Positions 58,701 to 64,000 of a stretch of DNA of 64,000 bases are shown piece after piece. The position numbers and the translations under genes are program-made. The stretch spans positions 4,402,001 to 4,466,000 of the forward strand of contig OZ004588.1 of assembly GCA_963924555.1 (NCBI GenBank), read 5' to 3'. How positions within the stretch are numbered: position 1 is the first letter of the stretch; each line of letters begins with the position of its first letter. The notes below the pieces were generated by a model. That model had not been told where the DNA came from, did no database searches, and saw nothing but the letters and a program-made list of their open reading frames with translations. Source of the DNA: Crambe crambe (Eukaryota; Porifera; Demospongiae; Poecilosclerida; Crambeidae).

Positions 58701-60023
58701 TAGACTGTGTATTTTGCTCCTCTGATGAAAACCTGTCCAAGCTTCACCTATTTTTCTTCGAGCTAATCACAGAGTTGCATTCTAGAGAGCTCCAAGCATC
58801 AGTTGCTATCACAGTGCAGGGCTTGGTACAGAGGCAGCTACATGAAGATCTGTGCCAGTACTCTGAAAACTATCACAGCATACATGCCGGATATTAAGAC
58901 TGGTATATATGAATGGGTTCTCATTTTAGCAAAATTGTAATCTGATAGAGAATGACACTATAAAAAAGGTGAACTACATAATATATGTTGCAGTAATGTT
59001 TGTTTTCTACCTTTAAAAAACGCTAAAATTAGTACCCACCAAATCCTTTGGTCAACAAAATTAATTACATGGAAATTAATTACCTTGTACAAAATAGCTA
59101 CAAGTAAGCTTAGTCCAGTCATTTTATGGTTTAACTTCGAAACAAATCGCAAGAAAAGCTTTTCTTACATAAAAAATGTAGCTCTATAACATCTTAAGGA
59201 ATCCAACAAGGAGAAGACCCTAAATCCATATCTTACTTTGGAAATGCTAAAAAGAATAGTATGGGTATCTAGTTGACAAGTATTAGGCCTAATGTCCAGC
59301 TAACATTACACATACAATAGACAAAGTCTTCAGTGAGATATTCATGATCAGTGAATGTAACTAGACTGTATGTCATATTGATGGATATCTGAACTTTACT
59401 GATCCGGTAAAAAAATAATGACTCAATTAATTTGTCAATATGCTTGAAGTACTAGCTACAACATGATAATCTACAGATGCTGGGCTTGCTTATTGTTTAA
59501 AAAATAATAGTAAAACATGATTTAATTTGGAGAGTCTGAGACTCACAGCAATTGTGTATAAATTGTGTTACACTGGAAGACAATGGTGGGGGTATGATAA
59601 GTAGCAACCTTTTCCATTCCCATTTGTATGTTGTTTGTATGTTGCGTAGAATATAAAATTGGAAAGAAACCTTTTCTGGACTAGCTATGATAATTATTAT
59701 TTCCCAATTTATGGTACAACAGTCATTCCACACAGAAGGAATCATTTGCTCTATGCAGGATGACTTGGGGGGAGGGGGGGGGGGTCATGACACACTAACT
59801 AAATGACCAGGGGTCATTCTACACTCCCACCATCACCATAATGTATATGATTATATTATAGGAACATGTACTTTGAGAGAGGGGTACATTGTTTCTAATA
59901 GTTCATAGTATCTAAGTGAATATCCTCTGCATAATTTACCTGAATTAATCTCTGAACATCTGATTTAGTTAATGTTCTCTCAACATTAAAATCATTATCT
60001 GGATCCAAAACTGCAGCCTTTAC
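17803..60023 (-). CDS. CFAP206: CFAP206, cilia- and flagella-associated protein 206 (N-terminal exon missing)
   Basis: An axonemal protein of motile cilia, needed at the base of radial spoke 2 in studied species. Sixteen minus-strand exons join in phase with GT-AG ends: 60023-59940, 53109-53019, 45172-45071, 41188-41102, 36543-36385, 35431-35339, 35033-34915, 32216-32103, 32042-31938, 31763-31677, 28886-28782, 27025-26883, 24695-24596, 24077-23937, 23060-22972, 17947-17803. Together they give about 587 residues, against about 620 in the family. Family marks in order are DPDNDFNVERTLTKSD, VKMQVHFDMNYSSR, EFLQEHHQVL, GLGSPTDIAVVREAT, GIRLFNRECAKGGEGIDE, SAVPTSQ, SEFQDEVVLLS, FLFPETTKNF, LLPANPSIGIL, YDWNEWELRRKAIKL, KVTHSVQTD and SIYIAGLRGT near the C-terminus. 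No interruption is seen. About 35 N-terminal residues, including the start, were not found above 60023. Introns reach 7.8 kb and are full of transposons. Confidence 0.93.
19918..20163 (-). repeat. J-family fragment, inverted
   Basis: It matches the reverse complement of the J elements: AGAATACT, CAGTAACTCCTAACT, GAAGAGTAGAAGACAAAGCAG, TTTTTTATACCACACTACTC and TTTCAACCTACAAGGCAGAC. The flanking intron sequence 17948-19917 shows no other feature. Confidence 0.65.
20186..20751. mobile_element. C-like element with about 45-bp inverted ends
   Basis: The left end TAGCCTCGTCCCCAGGCC and the inner TTATGATTGTGGAGGG are mirrored at the right end (CCCTCCACAATCATAA, then GGCCTGGGATGAGGCTA). The terminal TAGCCTCG is shared with the C elements at 32484, 49740 and 61433. 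No target duplication is visible. No coding capacity. Confidence 0.65.
21030..21245. repeat. K-type foldback hairpin, degenerate
   Basis: The left arm GATGGCTGTGTAAAGTTT and the right arm, ending GAACTTGCCATCC, pair imperfectly. The arms continue with TCCTAATTTCAAT against TTGAAATTAGTAGGA. It lies beside the K element at 21505-22085. Confidence 0.6.
21505..22085 (-). mobile_element. K element: palindrome, body and hairpin
   Basis: It starts with the short palindrome CAGAGAGGGGTAGCTCTCTC followed by TATGTAGGGATGACG. About 330 bp of body follow, then a foldback hairpin at 21866-22085 (arms GAAAAGTTCATGAAAAAGA and TTCTTGTTCATGAACTT). It has the same architecture as the B, E and J elements. Non-coding. 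Confidence 0.6.
24130..24587 (+). mobile_element. A-family element (copy 3) filling a CFAP206 intron
   Basis: It runs from TTCAGGGAGCGAG to GTTGCACATTGTCCTAGTA. It takes about 455 of the 518 bp of intron 24595-24078 and begins within about eight bases of the splice donor GTATGT of the exon ending at 24596. Confidence 0.75.
24955..26110 (+). mobile_element. A-family element (copy 4), split by element B1
   Basis: The left part 24955-25006 holds GCGAGCGAGCTGACTCTAAG and GTCATGACTTATTGAAATTG. The right part from 25741 resumes with TATATAGGTCTACACTCC and continues through CTTGCTGTCAAATGTTTCAC. Element B1 sits between them at a TATATAT stretch. Confidence 0.75.
25007..25740 (-). mobile_element. 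element B1: palindrome, body and hairpin, nested in an A element
   Basis: It starts with CAGAGAGCGTAGTAGC and CACTCTCTATGTAGGGTTAG. The body shared with 49077-49510 includes CGGCACCAGCCGCCGTCT. A strong hairpin closes it at about 25446-25738 (arms GGCCATGTAGGGTTAGT and ACTAACCCTACATGGCC, each more than 100 bp). A reading frame at 25238-25435 lies inside the repeat and is not a gene. Confidence 0.75.
26235..26590 (-). mobile_element. A-family element (copy 5) interrupted by element I
   Basis: A-family ends are seen at 26240-26272 (GGGGCATTTTGGAGTGTAGACC) and 26550-26590 (GAGTCATGACCTGAGAGTCAG). The middle, about 26273-26535, is foreign. It includes an inverted repeat, TTATAAACAACCC against GGGTTGTTTATAA, and is related to 27635-27800. 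Confidence 0.6.
27635..27800 (+). repeat. element I, second copy
   Basis: It matches 26330-26535 in the same orientation: CCATGGCATCC against CCTGGCATCC, then TATATC, AGTAAAGTAACTTT, TTAAATGTTTC and CATGCATGGGATAT. It is diverged and non-coding. Confidence 0.5.
29228..31512 (+). mobile_element. IS3EU-like DNA transposon, decayed
   Basis: The left end (CCTTTTTTGGCCGACTTTAC, then ACTTTATAAAGTATGGCAG motifs) is mirrored at the right end (31320-31512), which has several copies of ACTTTATAAAG and TGTCATACTTTAT. Inside, around 30755-30900, translated pieces KSDHGGENIT and SVHNKRVERLWCDV match the conserved blocks of integrase-like (rve) transposases of the IS3EU type found in fish, cnidarians and sponges. 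Those pieces lie in different frames with stops, so the transposase is dead. A leading piece at 30442-30636 (LEDAGISTDD, LLGGA) may be an adjoining segment. It sits in the CFAP206 intron 31676-28887. Confidence 0.6.
29648..30326. repeat. large inverted repeat carrying a HIRAN-like coding fragment
   Basis: The arms 29648-29940 and 30040-30326 are reverse complements at roughly 80-85% by eye. Read outward-in, both encode the same piece: RRETES.PYAVAVL, then ILC.ITGS and YSSDLP. This matches a HIRAN-like domain pattern (CxREPxNxYAVAV...VTGxRxYSxDLP) that is widespread in repeated invertebrate proteins. It lies inside the IS3EU-like element and suggests a duplicated and inverted part of its own coding region. 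Confidence 0.6.
32484..33068 (-). mobile_element. C element, copy 1, with 9-bp target duplication
   Basis: The ends are TAGCC...CAGGCTCTAAAATT and TTAGAGCCTGGGGACGAGGCTA. The flanking 9-mers CACCTCGCT (32475-32483) and CACCTCGCC (33069-33077) match at 8 of 9. The whole length is a reverse-complement relative of 61433-62041. Subterminal GAGCCTGGTACCCACT and GTGGGTACCAGGCTC form a second inverted pair. No transposase. Confidence 0.8.
33069..33989. other. intron sequence, GC-richer patch with a short direct repeat
   Basis: The motif CACTCCCCCCATACTCTAGCA occurs twice in tandem at 33159-33203. A reading frame at 33619-33834 has no recognisable domain. Nothing else is supported. Confidence 0.4.
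33990..34700 (-). mobile_element. element H, copy 2
   Basis: It is the reverse complement of 14761-15377. Shared blocks include GGCCGTCTTTGCCAACAAAT, CAAGCCCATTATGACATGAA, AGTGCCAAAGAGAGAGCCA and GAGGCATTCCTAGTCTTTTA. It also has an AGCT run at 34048-34067. Non-coding. Confidence 0.65.
36786..39706 (+). mobile_element. Ty3/Gypsy LTR retrotransposon fossil, scrambled
   Basis: An old virus-like relic in the CFAP206 intron 41101-36544. A direct repeat (TCCCTCCTTCGTCTCA and CCCAGGATCTTTCTTA at 36790-36830; a diverged copy at 39645-39700) marks LTR remnants. TTTGGTGGCAGCAGG follows the left one, and a G-rich tract precedes the right one. Recognisable parts are an integrase core near 37790-37900, reverse transcriptase segments near 38640-39000 and an RNase H-like part near 39280-39550. 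Integrase precedes RT, the reverse of the family order, and a piece at 38391-38616 reads on the other strand. It is heavily broken, with many interruptions, and old. Confidence 0.65.
39705..40722 (+). mobile_element. J element, copy 1 (hairpin, body, terminal palindrome)
   Basis: The foldback hairpin at 39705-40012 has arms sharing CAAGTAAC.CCTTACCCATCA and its complement. About 600 bp of body follow, including GGCATAAAAATGTCTGCCA, TTGTAGGTTGAAA and a GATGATGATGATG run. It ends CCATCCCTACTTAAAGAGTA, then ATCATACTCTCC. It abuts the right LTR remnant of the Gypsy fossil. Non-coding. Confidence 0.75.
40762..40789. repeat. (AT)n microsatellite
   Basis: About fourteen consecutive AT dinucleotides just past the end of J copy 1. 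Confidence 0.9.
41415..41565 (+). repeat. A-family fragment
   Basis: CTGACTCTCAGGTCATGAC, AAATGCATGTGCTCTGATTG and GGTGGATTGTAGGCACTA match the first third of the A elements, with internal loss. Confidence 0.65.
42056..43160 (+). mobile_element. E element, copy 1, with near-perfect hairpin
   Basis: The hairpin at 42056-42352 has arms of about 130 bp: AGGATGGAAACAAGTAAGCA to AGCTAGGCTGCAGTACAT, complementary almost base for base. About 800 bp of body follow (TAGTCAAAACTAATAGCAAAA and CCAAGTACTGGC are shared with 44015-44825). It ends CCATCCCTACTTAGAGAGTG, then CTAGCGCACTCTCTGAT. The architecture is that of the J and B elements. Confidence 0.75.
43293..43600 (+). repeat. A-family fragments
   Basis: 43293-43475 matches the second half of A (GATTGTAGGCACTAGACTTA, GGCAGCTGCCTGCCACTTAC, ACACATTGCCCTAGTAA). 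43560-43600 matches its start (TTCAGCGAGTGAGC, GAGCTGACTCTCAG). Each is a partial copy. The stretch 43601-44014 holds an open frame (43714-43977) with no domain. Confidence 0.65.
44015..44958 (+). mobile_element. E element, copy 2, with an extra decayed hairpin
   Basis: The hairpin at 44015-44252 (GGGCTATATAATGTACTGCA against TGCAGTACATTATACAGCCC) lacks its outer left arm. The body repeats the copy-1 motifs, ending near 44825. A second, shorter hairpin at 44826-44958 carries the same CATCCACTGCCTATAGCTAG centre. Confidence 0.65.
45582..46312. mobile_element. element F: about 33-bp inverted ends, TATGG target duplication
   Basis: The left end CCATAGATTGTATAGACTAC is matched by the right end GTCTATACAATCTATGG. 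TATGG flanks both sides (45577-45581 and 46313-46317). The interior is non-coding. Confidence 0.7.
46396..46695 (+). repeat. minisatellite, units of about 50-65 bp
   Basis: About five variable units share CTCCAGAACAGCCTA, GAGTAAC, CACTGGCACCAGT and GCCCTTGGGCCTAC. There is no constant reading frame. It lies in a CFAP206 intron. Confidence 0.8.
47166..48098 (+). mobile_element. J element, copy 2
   Basis: The hairpin at 47166-47461 has arms starting AAGGAAAAAATATTTATTCT and, inside, CAAGTAACCTCTTACCACGA with its complement. The body includes GGGGCGGGGC, ACGTGTACGGGGCGGGGCAT and TTGTAGGTTGAAAGCTAACA. It ends with the TAGAGAGTACTATTGTACTC palindrome. Non-coding; frames inside are repeat sequence. 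Confidence 0.8.
48680..48967 (+). mobile_element. A-family element (copy 8), shortened
   Basis: It runs from TTCAGCGAGCGAGCTGACTC to GTCAAATGTTGCACATTGCC with internal loss compared with 24130-24587. Confidence 0.7.
49077..50585 (-). mobile_element. element B2, split by a C element
   Basis: The palindrome and body at 49077-49510 match 25007-25440. The hairpin at 50285-50585 matches 25440-25740. The 775 bp between them contain C copy 3 and an A-family fragment near 49632-49735, so B2 was inserted first. Confidence 0.7.
49740..50116. mobile_element. C element, copy 3, with perfect 9-bp target duplication
   Basis: It begins TAGCTTCGCACC and ends GCGCGAGGCTA. Long inverted ends include GGAAGGGGGAGGGGGAAGGA, GCCTGGTTGCCACTGTCTG and TGCATGCGC with their complements. 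GTGTTCTAA flanks both sides (49731-49739 and 50117-50125). No transposase. Confidence 0.85.
50775..50870 (-). repeat. A-family fragment
   Basis: CAATTGGAGCATGAACATTA and GGCATTTTGGAGTGCAGACC match the middle of the A elements on the minus strand. Confidence 0.6.
51194..52058 (+). mobile_element. J element, copy 3
   Basis: The hairpin at 51194-51500 has GTAGGAATGGCTGTGTG arms and an AACTACGAG centre. The body includes GTGCCTAGGGTTTACGCTCT, AAGGTCCAAGAATCACGTGT and a GATGATGATGATG run. The terminal palindrome AGAGAGTACTATCGTACTCT ends at 52058. An A element follows directly. Confidence 0.8.
52060..52507 (+). mobile_element. A-family element (copy 9)
   Basis: It runs from AAGCGAGCGAGCAGACTCTC to CAATTGCCCTAGTTAGC, containing a partial internal duplication of the GTTACATATAAACTCAAC region. 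It starts at the last base of J copy 3. Confidence 0.7.
52785..52945 (-). repeat. E-type hairpin remnant
   Basis: The left side is GGGAGTGAGCGCAAAAATTT and the right side AAATTTTTGCGCTCATT, with TACAGCCCAACTAGATTTTA inside. It matches the E hairpins at 42056 and 44015 but has lost most of its left arm. Confidence 0.6.
53404..53515 (+). repeat. pogo/Tigger-like terminal fragment
   Basis: It starts CAGTGTAACCGGTTATCTGC, then CTCGTTTATCC and TTATCCGGCAGCCTGGAAAA. This is the style of pogo-superfamily ends (CAGT..CC.GGTTATC..). Related pieces are near 9370 and 52958-52992. No transposase is seen. Confidence 0.45.
53974..58629 (+). mobile_element. Copia-type LTR retrotransposon, broken
   Basis: A virus-like fossil in the CFAP206 intron 59939-53110. 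The LTRs are 53974-54551 (enlarged by an insertion) and 58436-58629 (194 bp); both begin TGT and end ACA. GAGAC is duplicated at 53969-53973 and 58630-58634. A primer site, GGTTATGGGCCCAG (initiator Met tRNA type), follows the left LTR, and a purine tract precedes the right one. Parts in order are gag with a CCHC knuckle (54600-55310), protease with WLVDSGASSHMT (about 55400), integrase (55800-56560), reverse transcriptase with FVDDLI (56860-57540) and RNase H (57900-58425). It is broken, with roughly four to six interruptions. The LTRs remain very similar outside the insertion, so it is fairly young. Confidence 0.93.
54018..54393. mobile_element. small non-autonomous element inside the left Copia LTR
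   Basis: ATTATAACTG lies on both sides (54008-54017 and 54394-54403), and the right LTR lacks the segment. CTAATATGCT near the left end has its complement AGCATATTAG near the right end. The repeated phrase CCTATTATTCT is a marker. Non-coding. Confidence 0.8.
58643..58897 (+). CDS. unrecognised 84-residue reading frame
   Basis: It starts MIHTYVGIKDPLQ just past the right Copia LTR and ends ENYHSIHAGY. The composition is protein-like (DCVFCSSDENLSKLHLFFFE, QLHEDLCQYSE), but I recognise no family. It lies antisense inside a CFAP206 intron and could be a remnant of another element or a chance frame. Confidence 0.2.
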   Translation: MIHTYVGIKDPLQMIQNESVDCVFCSSDENLSKLHLFFFELITELHSRELQASVAITVQGLVQRQLHEDLCQYSENYHSIHAGY

Positions 60024-60392
60024 CTATATAGAAATAGAAACTCTGAGGGGGGACCAGCTATTCTCTGAATAGTACGTTTGGATTTATCAATACCTATTCT
60101 ATTTAGCAAGTCATATAATGTTGCCATAGGAATAAATTTGCACAAAAGTAGTAATAAGAAATGGCTAACCAAAATCAGCCACTGAACTAGAGTATTTGGT
60201 GAGAAATATTTTGAGAGTGATAAAGCTGGTAAGAATTGTCCTTTCCCCTTCATGTTTGGTATGTGTGGTAGTGTTACAGTGTGTCTTAGTCATGTGGAGT
60301 TTCAAGTTCTTAGCATTAGTAGCTTTGGAGATTGGCTTCCTTAGCAATGGGCGGTATGTCTCACAACCCTTCTTTAAATGAAAAGCACTGAA

Positions 60393-61150
60393 GTGCTAAC
60401 CCTCAGCGCACACTGAAAATGCTTAGTTATAGCAGGTATTGATAATATTACAGATATTGAGCAGATAATTGATGAGCAGGAGGTATTTATCATTCATTTC
60501 AAATCATTTATACAGCAGTTGAGCTAGCTAGCATGTTCTACTACAGAGTCCACATGCTGAAGTAACTAATGGCTACATAAAGCTAGTCTCGCGTGTGTGA
60601 GAGTCTGGCCAGCGCAAGACTAACATAACCGTCGTAGACTTGCACTCCAGCTATATTCATGCTGTTGCTCTACACCACTAAACAGATGTAGATCAGAAGC
60701 CTGAACATTTCAGATAAAGTAAGTAATGGTCGGCAGTCAGGAGTGTGCATTATATGAAGTATAGGTAGTCATAATAGTATAACGGAATGTTTTCAAAGAT
60801 GGCACGGAATTGAAGGATTTCGTTTTGAATAACTTTTCAGCTGCTGTGTGCTCGTAGCTGTTTGAACTGTGGTAAGTGCGCTAGCTCCTAGATCAAGGTG
60901 TGACAGACAGACAGACAGACAGACAGACAATGTGCATTATATGGAGTATAGGCCATATAGTATTACTATAATAGGAATGCACACTTTTTTCAAAGACAGC
61001 ACGGAATTGAAGGATTTCGCTCATATTATTTCAATAACTTTTCAGCTGCTGTTTGCTCATAGCTGTTTGAACTGTGGTAAGTGCGCTAGCTCCTAGATCA
61101 AGGCAGCAAAAACGATTACTATAACGCTTGCGCATGCGCGCTGAGGGTTA
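60393..61150. mobile_element. element D with TAACCCTCAGCGC inverted ends and an internal tandem duplication
   Basis: TAACCCTCAGCGC at the left is mirrored by GCGCTGAGGGTTA at the right. The inside holds two copies (about 60739-60898 and 60935-61103) of a unit with GCACGGAATTGAAGGATTTC and GTGCGCTAGCTCCTAGATCA. They are separated by a GACA microsatellite. A related end occurs at 16165-16205. Confidence 0.6.
60901..60930 (+). repeat. (GACA)n microsatellite
   Basis: About seven GACA units between the two duplicated units of element D. Confidence 0.9.
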
Positions 61151-61432
61151 ATAATAAAGGATTGGCTTGCGAGATTAAGTGTAACTCATCAGAGTACTCT
61201 CTAAGTAAGATGGCATGGATAGTCCCATTAGAGTATTTTCTTTCATAACTCCAGAATACTACAGTCAGCAACTCCTAACTTGAAGACAGAACTGTCAATG
61301 TGCTAGGACTCGATATGCCCCACCCCGGCCCCATACACATGATTCTTGGACCTTGACCTCACAACTGACTGGCGAATCTGTCATTAGCTTCTCCCTTGAT
61401 CAGTCAGCCCATATAGTCAGCTAGCTATCACT

Positions 61433-62041
61433 TAGCCTCGTCCCCAGGCTCTAAAGTTTTGTGGAGGCGGACAAAAAGGCCTGGTACCCACTGTTTGCAC
61501 ATGGGCCAATTTTCCCCCTGATTGGGGGGATTGTAATCTCTCAGTAAACTTCCGTGACGCATGATGCAATACTGCTGAATCAGCACTGCAGCAGACTAGC
61601 TCTAAGTTCACCAGTTCTTCTTTGCGGACGGTGTTTTTGTTTTACGCCCTGTCTTGGCTGGGACAACCCCATCTAGTACTGAACAAGGAGCAGCAGCAAG
61701 CAATTCTCTCCGTTTGTTTGGGAATAGTGCAGAGGTGAGGCTGTGATCATCTCCTCTGGATTTAAGGGAGAGTGGCTTATGGATAAAGAAATTCTTGCCA
61801 CTATGAATAGTTTTAGAAGTGCCAGTCTTGTCTTCTCTTCTCCAGAGAATTTCATTGCAAAAGCTTTCTCGGTATCTTATAGCGCATGCTCATACACGTA
61901 GTTACATACAGTGATATCACACACCGTCATAAAGTGTAATAGGTGGGAATTTAGCGTGAAATTTATGGCGCATGTGCAAAGAGTGGGTACCAGGCTCTAT
62001 TTCTTGCCTCCGCATAATTTTAGAGCCTGGGTACGAGGCCA
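61433..62041 (+). mobile_element. C element, copy 2, with perfect 9-bp target duplication
   Basis: It begins TAGCCTCGTCCCCAGGCTCT and ends TTTTAGAGCCTGGGTACGAG plus GCCA. GCTATCACT flanks both sides (61424-61432 and 62042-62050). It is collinear with the reverse complement of 32484-33068 over its whole length. Confidence 0.85.
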
Positions 62042-62227
62042 GCTATCACTATGACCCAAGAGTAGTTACATGTAAGATGTTATAGTTGTGTCATAGCAAC
62101 CTCCTTTGGGGGCCTAATTTGTTTATTTCTGTATCATTTAAATCATTCACACTGATGATGAATATTGTAAAGTAGTCAAAACATTTGTGAATCAAAGATA
62201 TTTGACTAGTGCAGTTTGAAAATATAA

Positions 62228-62905
62228 CTAGGGCAATCTGTAACATTAGACAGCGAGCAAGCAAGAAGCAAGTATGGCATAGCTAGTTCATTTGTACTTC
62301 AAATCTTGCTGTTGAGTTATGTAAGTGGCAGGCAGCTGCATGCATAGAAAGCTGTAGTACTCATCCAGTGCCTACAATCCACTTAGATAAGTCTAGTGCC
62401 TACAATCCACTTAATAAGCCTAGTACCTACAATCCACCATGCTACTGCAGTTTTAGGGAATCTTGGAACAAAGACGGCCAGCAATAAACATTAAACTGTA
62501 GTTAGCGCATCGCAATTGTGCATAGTTACCAAAATAATCAGACGATGGCTCAGTTAGGACGGATGTTAGTTATTCTCCAACGAATATCCTTACTATAAGG
62601 GCTTCTCTTACCTGGTTCACAGCTGTAAATACTGGCCGTTGTAAGCTGAGAAATGATCTGGAGCCTTAGTTACCAATGTGCTTGAGCATGCTGCGCACTT
62701 CTCGTGTTCCAGGATTTCCTAAAACCGCAGTATAAGAAAGTGATGAAATCAATCAAGCAATTACAATTGGAGCATGTGCATAAATGCTACAACATGTACC
62801 ACCATACATACGCCTGGGGCATTTTGGAGTGTAGACCTAGATATAAATAATATATAGAACAATTTCAATGAGTCATGACCTGAGAGTCAGCTCACTCACT
62901 GAATT
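62228..62905 (-). mobile_element. A-family element (copy 10), with an internal foreign piece
   Basis: It starts CTAGGGCAATCTGTAACATT and ends ATGACCTGAGAGTCAGCTCA, CTCACTGAAT. The GCCTACAATCCACTTA unit is repeated three times at 62375-62440. About 62455-62735, between the A-family parts, has no match to other A copies and is probably another insertion. Confidence 0.7.
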
Positions 62906-63741
62906 ATGACTAACAAAAATTGTATAATGAAATGGCTACATCTTTACCAGAATTCAAAAGACGCTCCAGGACATAGCCTAGTTTTTTTTGCAAGAGTGGA
63001 TAGTTACAATTTCACAACCAAACTACACCAACAACATTATTCTTCATGCACGAATCTAATAAATGGCCTAAGGTTGAAATACAATGTGCGAAAACTATTA
63101 TTGGAGGTATAATTTCGGACTAGAAAATGGTACAAATTCCAGGTTTGGACAAGCCTAAGTGGTTTTGTATGGTGAGTCTTCTAATTTCTTCTCAGTGAAT
63201 TGCAGTATACGGAACTCAGTATATTAAAGCTTCCTATCAATTTCTGTTGTAGCATGCATCTCCGGGGACACTGGCAGGCTGACTGTGATGTTGGTCTCTC
63301 AATGCTCAGAGCGTAAACCCCAGGCACTAGTCTGGTTCAATCCAAGTATATCAGGTATGGATAATACCAGCAAAGGCCTTAAAAATTATACAAAATTAGG
63401 TCAATGGCAATCTTACTGTATAGATACGAGCTCCATCAGCATTAGTCCTTCCAGATCAGATTCATTTCGTCTCACTCTATATTATGATGGAACCTCCAAT
63501 GAACTACATAGCTACAATATGTAAACTTTAACTAGGATAGCTGTTATTGGCGACCGAGCGAAGCCCCACACTAATTGGTTAAAATGGAAAATTGAGATAT
63601 TTATATGTACACGTACGTCAATTAAAATGCGCATGCGCTTACGCATGCACATGAAATAGCTACTAAGCAACGTTGGTCTAATAACTTTTATGCAATCATT
63701 TTCGTTAAACTTGAAGTTGAAACACTAAAGTAGCGAGTATC

Positions 63742-64000
63742 ATGGAACCCAGAAAACCAGAAAAGAAGCGAAGGAGGGCCCCAGAACACCCTCTAAAAAC
63801 TGATGAGCAAAGAAGAGCGAGACTTCATGAAAAAAATAAAAGAGACGGAGAACAGAGTCAAAGGAACAGAGAAAAACAAGACTAGCCAAAAGAAATGCGA
63901 GAGATAGAGCCAGGAGGAGGAAATGTACAGAGTCAGCAGAAGATAAGGAGAGCAAATGAGAGCCAGAAGGAGAGCAGAGTCAGCAGAACACAGAGCTGCC
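63742..64000 (+). CDS. basic, repetitive N-terminal reading frame at window edge
   Basis: It starts MEPRKPEKKRRRAPE and continues as Arg/Lys/Glu-rich sequence (QRRARLHEKNKR, RLAKRNARDRARRRK). The pieces are in more than one frame and run off the window. Such RRARxRE-type leaders occur in Helitron-like and other transposon proteins of invertebrates. I cannot name it. Confidence 0.25.

Larger units (their letters stand above)
61185..63530 (-). mobile_element. J element, copy 4, split by C and A insertions
   Basis: The end part 61185-61400 is the complement of the J palindrome and adjoining body. The other part resumes at about 63285 with GCTCAGAGCGTAAACCCCAG, which directly follows that position in copy 3. 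The intervening 1.9 kb hold C copy 2, A copy 10 and some unassigned sequence. The frame 63285-63524 is repeat sequence, not a gene. Confidence 0.65.

Noticed and set aside
63285-63524. 79-residue frame near the right edge
   Set aside because: It is the reverse complement of J-family body sequence, present also at 40070-40330 and 51530-51600.

Overview
The window is nuclear DNA of an animal, AT-rich and intron-bearing, and it holds two host genes that converge tail to tail. I infer an early-branching animal, most likely a sponge. The reasons are very short GT-AG introns (52-115 bp where no repeat has landed), a semaphorin of unusual domain order, a cilium gene and a dense load of non-autonomous repeats. 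No single feature proves the phylum.

Gene 1 (+ strand, exons from 5058 to 17502) is a transmembrane semaphorin rebuilt here from 18 exons: Sema domain, PSI domain, two fibronectin type III domains, one membrane helix and a very short tail. Its first exon or exons (signal peptide) were not found. Gene 2 (- strand, exons from 60023 down to 17803) is CFAP206, a ciliary radial-spoke/axoneme protein. It is rebuilt from 16 exons giving about 587 residues; only the first 30-40 residues are missing. Its introns have grown to a 42-kb span because they collected transposons. The two stop codons lie only about 300 bp apart.

Nearly everything else is repeats. Positions 1-2400 hold relics of a Ulp1-type protease/PHD gene and an unrecognised spliced gene fragment. 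The CFAP206 introns hold a broken Copia element with matching 5-bp target duplications (53974-58629), a scrambled Ty3/Gypsy relic (36786-39706), an IS3EU-like DNA transposon whose interior is a large inverted repeat coding for a HIRAN-like fragment (29228-31512), and several families of short non-autonomous elements.

The most striking of these families (called J, E, B and K here) has a long foldback hairpin at one end and a short palindrome at the other, with the same TAGGGATGGC-like motif next to both. A second family (C) begins TAGCCTCG and makes 9-bp target duplications. A third (A) occurs about a dozen times and twice fills most of a short host intron. Several elements are nested: H in A, B in A, C in B, and C plus A inside J. 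The nesting gives a relative insertion history.
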